From the NCBI RefSeq assembly GCF_037893015.1, contig NC_133658.1:281936875-282000874 (forward strand): DNA of 64,000 bases, in the 5' to 3' direction. Below, in pieces: positions 58,048-64,000 of this stretch (position 1 is its first letter; every line of letters starts with the position of its first letter). The position numbers were made by a program, and so were the translations under genes. The DNA is from Macrotis lagotis. Taxonomy: Eukaryota; Chordata; Mammalia; Peramelemorphia; Peramelidae. Under the pieces are notes generated by a model. The model saw only the letters and a list, made by a program, of their open reading frames with translations, did no database searches and was not told where the DNA came from.

Positions 58048-58182
58048 TTTGTGAGTCAATCAGGATTAAGTGATTTGCCCCAGATCACACAACTAGCAAG
58101 TACTAAGTGTCTGAGAGATTTGAACTTAGGTCCTCCTGACTCCTAGGCCAGTTCTCTAGCCGCTCTGCCACCCAGCTACCCC
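58048..58182 (-). mobile_element. Short SINE, diverged
   Basis: caatcaggattaagtgattt, cagatcacacaactagcaag, head at gccacccagctacccc. Confidence 0.8.
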
Positions 58183-58559
58183 ATGTTCTTTTTTTTCTCT
58201 AGAGAGAATAAAGAATAAAATTTTGAGCCTTGGGATCCAGCTGATCCCCTATTTCCAGGCCTGCCTAACTCAGACATTCAGTCCAAAGAACCACCAGCTG
58301 CCTCCCACATACCTGCTGCATCCCATAGCTGCATTCAGGTCTGTGACTCCACAATAACCATCATTGGTTTTGGCCCTGTTAAAAGTGAATTGATTTTTGT
58401 TGTTTCATGTGATTTTCCAAGCAGTGCTGGCTAACTTCCCAAGCTAAAAAAGCATTGGCTTGGCACATTTAGAATTGCTCCACAGGTGGGGTGGTGGAAC
58501 CAGAGGTCATGCTACCATTCCCTATCTCCTGGCATGGCTCTATATAAATTTGAGTTAGG
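58183..58559. other. No gene seen
   Basis: No recognisable feature. Confidence 0.4.
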
Positions 58560-58569
58560 TTGGGGTCTT

Positions 58570-58740
58570 TTTTGTTTTGTTTTGTTTTGTTTTAGGGTTT
58601 TGCAAGGCAAATGGGGTTAAGTGGCTTGCCCAAGGCCTCACAGCTAGGTAATTATTAAGTGTCTAAGACCGGATTTGAGCCCAGGTACTCCTGACTCCAG
58701 GGCCAGTGCTTTATCCACTGTGCCACCTAGCCACCCCAGA
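58570..58740 (-). mobile_element. Short-form SINE with TSD
   Basis: ttggggtctt at 58560-58569 and 58741-58750. The tail carries (ttttg)n on the plus strand. Near-consensus. Confidence 0.92.
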
Positions 58741-58821
58741 TTGGGGTCTTAAAGGAGACTTGATGCTTCCCCACCTCCACCACTCCATTCCTAGATTCTA
58801 CCAACTTGTCAACATATATGT

Positions 58822-59130
58822 TTATCCTTCATTCTCGAAGGTCATGACGTCAGGGAGGTGATGTGATGACAAGCATGTGAACTGGATTGAGTGAAGGGAG
58901 TTGTGCTAAGTCACCATCCTCATTTTCTCCTCCAGAGACATCTGGGTTCGGTGGCCAGATATGAATCAGGACAACTGGAGATGGCCCTGGATGCGATACA
59001 ATCAGGATTAAGTGATTTGGCCAAGGTCACACAGCTAGTATATGTCTGAGACTGAATTTGAACTCCTGACCTCCTGACTCCAAGGCCAGTGCTCCTGACT
59101 CCAAGGCCAGTGCTCTATCCACTATGCCCC
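58822..59130 (-). mobile_element. Form-B long SINE, head missing
   Basis: ttatccttcattctcgaagg, gacaagcatgtgaactggat, ctggagatggccctggatgc. It ends at ctatccactatgcccc without the head because the next SINE begins there. A 21-bp unit starting ctcctgactccaaggccagt is duplicated in tandem at 59071 and 59092. Confidence 0.85.
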
Positions 59131-59282
59131 AAAATTTTTTTGGGGGGGCAAGGCAATGGGGGTTAAGTGACTTGCCCAAGATCACACAGCTAGGTAATTA
59201 TTGAGTGTCTGAGGTCAGATTTGAACCCAGGTCCTCCTGACTCCAGGGCCAGTGCTCCATCCACTGCATCACTTAGCTGCCT
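59131..59282 (-). mobile_element. Short-form SINE abutting the previous one
   Basis: Plus-strand T/G-rich tail directly joined to the previous SINE; gcaaggcaatgggggttaag, then head at gcatcacttagctgcc. Confidence 0.88.
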
Positions 59283-59640
59283 TATCAAGTGTTTTTATGT
59301 TCCAAATCACCATCAGGCCAAGAGATGGGATTGTAATGCTACCTGACCCAGATCAACTTTCAGACCTGGAAGGCAAAGGGAAAGATACTGTTCTCATTAC
59401 TAAAAACACTCAGAAGTGGGGTGAGGGACATCCGAAGAAGTGGCCTGAGGCCAGGGTCTTCACACAGACATAAACCTGTCAGAATTACTTAAATGAGAAG
59501 GAAAGGCACAGTGATCTACCTCCATCCTCTATCCCACTGATTAGTCACAGTCGGACACACTGTAATCTGTCTATAACATAGTGATGTCATTTTGGTCTTC
59601 TTTGTTAAAGAAGGACAAGAATCATTCATTCACAGACACA
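59283..59640 (+). repeat. Possible SINE-related tail
   Basis: The end gatgtcattttggtcttctt then aagaaggacaagaat resembles the form-B tail in plus orientation. The preceding 250 bp are of unknown origin. Confidence 0.4.
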
Positions 59641-59721
59641 TACAAGGGCTGATGAGGACCAGATGATTAATTGCCTTCTCTACATCCCTTAGCTTTCTAA
59701 CTCTTTGTATTTGGTTGTTTT

Positions 59722-59877
59722 TTTAAAAAACTTTTTTTATTTATTTAAGGCAGTGGGGTTAAGTGACTTACTCAAGGTCACACAGCTAGGCAGTTATTAA
59801 GTGTCAGGTCATATTTGAACTCAGGTCCTCCTGACTCCAGGGTCAGTGCACTATCCACTACGCCACTTAGCTGCCTC
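59722..59877 (-). mobile_element. Short-form SINE
   Basis: Plus text ggcagtggggttaagtgact, ggtcacacagctaggcagtt, head at cgccacttagctgcc. Confidence 0.87.
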
Positions 59878-60013
59878 CTCTGTATCTATTTTGGAAGAAA
59901 CTTCACTCACTCTAGGAAAGTAGAAGTGGATCTTGCTTTATGCAAAAATTATCTTGCTGAAAAATTGTCTATCAATTGAGGTTGTCTAAATACCAGGCAG
60001 TTTTAAATATACC

Positions 60014-60245
60014 AGGGGAGTTGGGTACCATAGTGGATAGAGTGATAGATTTGAAGTCATGAAAATTGTTCAAATTCTGTCTAAGACACTAGCTTTGTGA
60101 GTCTGAGCAAGTCAGTCAGCACCTCTGCCTCAGTTTCCTCATCTGTAAAATGAGTATAAGGATAGCACCTACCTCCAATGTGAGAATCAAATAATATATA
60201 CAAAGCAGTTCAAGTGGTATAGAAATGCTAGCCATAAATATATTA
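60014..60245 (+). mobile_element. CORE-type SINE with MIR-like tail
   Basis: ttgggtaccatagtggatag, ctcagtttcctcatctgtaa, aggatagcacctacctccaa: MON1/MIR plan, older than the short-form copies. Confidence 0.75.
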
Positions 60246-61087
60246 GGAGTATTTGATGCTTTAGAGCAAGAATTTTTAATCTGGGGTCCATGAAATTATG
60301 AATACTTTTATATTTTTGGTAACTGTAATTTAATATGCCTATTTCTTTTAAATCCTTTGTGTTTCCATTTATTCATTAAAGACATTTTTCTGAGAAGGAA
60401 TTCATAGGTTTCACTAAACTGCCTAAGTGATCCATAGTTGAAATTACTTCTGGTTTAGAGGAAAACTGTGGTAAATTCTTTTTTAAAACAAGAAGTCCTT
60501 TTGTAAAATAAATCATTTTATCTCTAATTATCTCCAGGTTTGTCTTTTTTTATTAGGTTTGATTTTTGTATCTTGTGTTTCTTAAAGTAAGGCCCTCCTG
60601 AACATACAATTCCCCCAAGTTCAAGCAGTGTCATGTCATAGTCATTCCCTTGAGAAGTAGTTAAGGATGTGTAGCCAGTATATAGGCTAATAAATAAAGG
60701 GAAGAAAGCTAATGCAGCAAACATGGCATCTGTGTTAGGAAGCCCTGCATTTGGAGATTTAGCTCTTTTTTTTTAATTTGATAGTGTAGGATGATGACCT
60801 AAGTGGAACCTTCCTTGGCTTATGGGGGGGTAGGGCTGGGCTGGGGGGCTTGTGGGTGAGCACAGTCTAAAGTAGTTAGCAAGAATGTTATATATGTAGG
60901 AAGCAAGGGCAAGATCATAACAAGTTGGCTGAGGAGTCTACTTGGAAGCAGGCAAGGTCTTGCTGGGCTCCTCACATTCCAGGCCAGCCCTGTTTGTGAG
61001 TATAGAAAAGAGGAAATTGTGACTTATAAATGCACAAGGGGAAACTCTAGTTTAAATCTCAGAGTTGGGTAGGATAGTTAACATTTA
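60246..61087. other. No gene seen
   Basis: Short minus-strand frame 60524-60724 only. A G-rich stretch lies at 60824-60850. Confidence 0.4.
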
Positions 61088-61260
61088 TGAGAGCCTTGAA
61101 GGTTTGCATAGCACTTGACATATGTTAACTTATTTAATCCTCACCATCAATTTTTATTCCCATTATTAACATTTAACACAGATATTAAATGACTTGTCCG
61201 GAGTCACACAGCTAAGTAAGTGTTGGAGGCATGATTCAAACTCAGGACTTCTTGACAAGA
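61088..61260 (-). mobile_element. MIR/THER-type SINE
   Basis: ttgcatagcacttgacatat, taaatgacttgtccggagtc, cacacagctaagtaagtgtt in antisense order. Confidence 0.65.
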
Positions 61261-61324
61261 GTTGTCTACAGCAACATTTATTTTCCTAGTCATTTGCAGG
61301 TTGTCGATGATGGGAAAGATAAAA

Positions 61325-61430
61325 GGAGGCAATTTGGAGCAGTGGGAGTCACAGGACCTGAATTCAGATGTAACTCTGACATTTACTACCTGTGCCTTTC
61401 AGTTATCCCAGAATAATAAGCCTATGAGAG
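61325..61430 (+). mobile_element. MIR-type fragment
   Basis: gtgggagtcacaggacctga, ttcagatgtaactctgacat, ttactacctgtgcctttcag. Confidence 0.55.
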
Positions 61431-61615
61431 CATTATGGGTGATTAAAGCTTTCTCTCCATGTGCTCCCATTCCAGGGTTTTGTTGCTGGATTTGATCTGG
61501 GAACAATTGGTTCTCTATAACCAGGAATGCCAATGAGTTGAGTGTTGTTATCCTGCTTCTCCTATGTTCTCCTTTTCAGTTACAGGTCTATTGGTGCTTA
61601 TGTGAAGGTGAATTT

Positions 61616-61767
61616 CTTTTTTTTATTTATTTAAGGAAATGGGGGGTTAAGTGACTTGCCCAGGGTCACACAGCTAGGCAATTATTAAGTGTCTGAGGCT
61701 AGATTTGAACTCAGGTCCTCCTGACTCCAGGGCCCATGCTCTATCCACTGTACCACCTAGCTACCCC
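61616..61767 (-). mobile_element. Short-form SINE
   Basis: ggggggttaagtgacttgcc, cacacagctaggcaattatt, head at taccacctagctacccc. Plus-strand T-rich left edge. Confidence 0.9.
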
Positions 61768-61784
61768 TTCTTTGTTTTTTTAAT

Positions 61785-62060
61785 TTCATTATTTTTTAAC
61801 CTTTTTTTATAAAAAAATTTTTGAAATTTGAATTTTCTTTCTCCAGCTGCTCCTTCACTAATTGAGAAAGCAAGAAATATATTAATTATAAATGAGAAAT
61901 CATGCAAAACATATTTTCTATATTAGCCTTGGTTGCAAAAGAAAAAGTCAAGAAAAACAAAGTAAGAAAATTATACATCAGTCTGCACTTGAGTTCATCA
62001 GTTCTCTCTCTGGAAGGAGTTAGCATTTTTCATTGAGTTGTAAAGGTGATTTTCAGACAC
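61785..62060 (-). mobile_element. L1 3' end
   Basis: aattgagaaagcaagaaata, atgagaaatcatgcaaaaca, cagtctgcacttgagttcat, agttctctctctggaaggag: antisense L1 terminus. Confidence 0.7.
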
Positions 62061-62699
62061 AAAAGAGAAATAATCACCTGTTAAGAAAGATCAAAAGATA
62101 TTAATAGACACAACTATTATCATCTGCTTTGGCCATTTCTTAACTGCACATTGTAATAATTGACCTTCACCTTGGAGAGTGTGTCATTCTGAGCTCCCAC
62201 ATTCAGTTGAAGCTATCTGGACCCAGGATGATGTCAGTGGAAGACCTTCCTTCCTGAAAAGGTCAGGTTAGTTACGCTGCCTAACATGGCAAGGTAGGAA
62301 GCCTTAGGGATTCATAATAGATATTTCCCTCCAGCTTTTACTGGCATATACCTATGAAGTTGGGTTGAAGGACCCAGCATCTGTCTTGTCTTGGGCATTT
62401 CTTAGTGGGACTGGAAAAGAACCTGTCATTGGACTACTTCTTAAGCATTCATCAAACAACCCTATCTAATTTCCTCCCTACATAATTACTTCACCCCTAT
62501 TCATCCTGAGTGCATCCCCAGAAAAAAAGTCATTTTCCAGTCTGAATTAACAAGGTAAGAAATTTGATTATCATATAATTAAGAAATCCATATCATGCAT
62601 TTCAAAGTCAATTAGAAGAGTTTTTTGGTTATCTGATATTTTAAGTTATCTATGCTGCTGGCCTCTTATAAAGATGCAGTCTGTTGGATATTTACTATG
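62061..62699. other. No gene seen
   Basis: No recognisable feature. Confidence 0.4.
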
Positions 62700-63180
62700 C
62701 AAAGAAAAGGATAATGTCACACTTCTGCTCAAGAATCTTCAGTGATTCCTTATTACCTCTTGCACAGAAGACAAATTCTAGCATTCAAGGTTCTCCCAAT
62801 CTGACTCTTTCCTAGACTATAATCTGATCATTATTTCATCCTACCTTCTTCCACTTTCATTCATTCATTCAGACTGTCCTCTATGACTAGAAAGCACTGA
62901 ATCCACATCTCTATCTTTTGAAATCTTTTTCTTCAAGTTTCAAGCTATTCCCATGAAGCTTTCTCTGATGATCCCAGGTGAAAATCTCCTTCTCAAATAC
63001 TCCTAGAGTATTTTTTCTGAATCTCTCCTTTGCACCTATTATGGCCACCCTTATGTCATATTTCTTTGGGTATTGAACTCCCACAATTAAACTCTTCGAA
63101 GGAAACTCTTTGAAGGCAAAAAAATGTGTCATTTTTCGTCTCTTTATTTCTCATACTTTATATTTTGTAGATACCTAAAA
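62700..63180 (+). mobile_element. L2 LINE 3' region
   Basis: atcttcagtgattccttatt, agcattcaaggttctcccaa, tcccatgaagctttctctga in L2 order. Confidence 0.7.
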
Positions 63181-64000
63181 AACTTTGTTAACCAGATTTG
63201 AATCGAATAAGCATTTGAGTTGGACTGAATTTTACCACTCTCTTCAATCTGCCCTTCCCCCATCTGCTTATGACAGTTATCTTCCAGCTCAGGATTGAAG
63301 GAATTGAGCTGTCCTTGATCTCCATCAGGCAAGGAGGGGGGCTGGGGAGGAAGAAGAAGGGAGGGTCATTGAGTACCTCCATCTGTCTTCTCAGCCCTAG
63401 GAAGGAGATAGCCCAGAGTTGTCTGGGATCAGCCTGAAGACTGAGTAGTGGCCACCCTGGCCAGATTGGACCTTTCTAAGTCTCCTGAGAGGAATAATCA
63501 AAAGCCCCAAACTGTAGAGGGCCCTGGCCCAATGTAAGGTGGGGTATTCTTTAGTACTGATTATTCCACCATTGCTTTTGGGAGCACAATACTCAAAAGA
63601 AATCAGAAACTTTCTCAGGACCCATGGTTGAAGTATCTCACTGGACAAAGGTTGTAACTGGGGACGCTCATGGATGCCAATAGGAAACTGGATGGTGAGG
63701 AAATTTTCTCCCCCTTGGACCAATGAAGTCCATCACCAACCCCTAGAGGCAAAAGCTCTTGCTACCACGAAAATCTCGGGAAATGCCAACGACTGCTGTA
63801 GAAGGTCAACCATCAGCCCTAAGCTTGGCAGAAAGAGCTGTGTGCAAGGTGGTGTATGGTGCCCCCCGGCCCCGGCCCCTCTTGCTTCCTGTGGGTCTGG
63901 AACTCTGGCTTTATGTGCAGAAGATGCGCAGTGTACAGAAAAAAAGGTACCAGGCTCCCCCTGAAGGGAGAAACCAAGGGAGGGTTTGTCTATTAGATGG
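63181..64000. other. No gene seen; small GC-rich patch
   Basis: The patch 63856-63885 (ccccccggccccggcccc) is GC-rich but too small for a CpG island. Frames 63397-63723 (minus) and 63674-63964 (plus) have no domain and no splice signals I trust. An unrecognised old element could lie here. Confidence 0.35.

Larger units (their letters stand above)
19420..64000 (+). other. Inferred long first intron (or intergenic)
   Basis: After the donor at 19420 I find no open stretch with acceptor, phase-2 continuation and donor that reads like a conserved exon. Long first introns full of repeats are normal in mammalian genes, so the rest of the window may be intron 1. Equally, a short exon may be missed, or the transcript may end here. 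Individual repeats are listed separately. Confidence 0.35.

Noticed and set aside
63840..63910. Second CpG island or promoter
   Set aside because: The GC-rich patch is only about 60 bp with few CpG and no associated exon.
1..64000. CRISPR array, operons, riboswitches, prokaryotic promoters or phage genes
   Set aside because: No regularly spaced identical repeats with unique spacers and no bacterial gene density; all signs are of a mammalian genome.
1..64000. Endogenous retrovirus
   Set aside because: I saw no paired long terminal repeats, primer-binding site or gag/pol/env-like stretches that I could support.

Overview
The window looks like non-coding genomic DNA from a marsupial mammal, about 64 kb, AT-rich apart from one CpG island near 19-20 kb. 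The host call rests on roughly thirty copies of tRNA-derived SINEs of the marsupial MAR1/WSINE1 kind (head ggggcagctaggtgg, B-box-like gagttcaaat, tail ccttgcaaaa), many with target-site duplications (TSDs). Marsupial L1 3' tails and old MIR, L2, RTE and CR1/L3 debris accompany them. The freshness and number of the SINEs fit an Australian lineage better than a placental mammal, but I cannot name the species. Nothing bacterial, plasmid or phage-like is present.

Three SINE forms recur. The short form (about 150 bp) ends in gcaaaaacc plus A. Form A (about 240 bp) adds a block containing tttgccatttcctt. Form B (about 300 bp) adds a tail containing gaagaccatgatatca.

Layout. 1-18.6 kb: repeat-rich, no supported gene. 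It holds a composite SINE-L1 ORF1-SINE retroelement with one pair of 17 bp TSDs (4326-5398), an RTE-like LINE endonuclease fossil on the minus strand (7240-8430), L2 pieces and several SINEs. 18.6-20 kb: a MIR-like element, then a CpG island with GC boxes, a CRE-like site, an ETS-like site, a GCC run, and a candidate first coding exon on the plus strand (19361-19419) that ends in a textbook splice donor. 20-64 kb: no convincing second exon, so it is most simply read as a long first intron, though this is inference. It contains a low-copy 300 bp repeat present twice in full and once inside a SINE (20371, 23006, about 25143), a CR1/L3-type fossil with a readable ORF1 esterase stretch (33030-35380, minus), an L2 with a nested SINE (36865-37640), a degenerate L1 ORF2 3' end (38915-40445, plus), a cluster of L1 3' tails (44.3-50 kb) and a minus-strand SINE cluster (58.0-59.9 kb).

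The only host gene supported is the one starting in the CpG island, and its identity is unknown to me. Everything else is mobile-element fossil, simple repeat or sequence in which I see nothing. Repeat family names come from recognition by eye; no database was searched.
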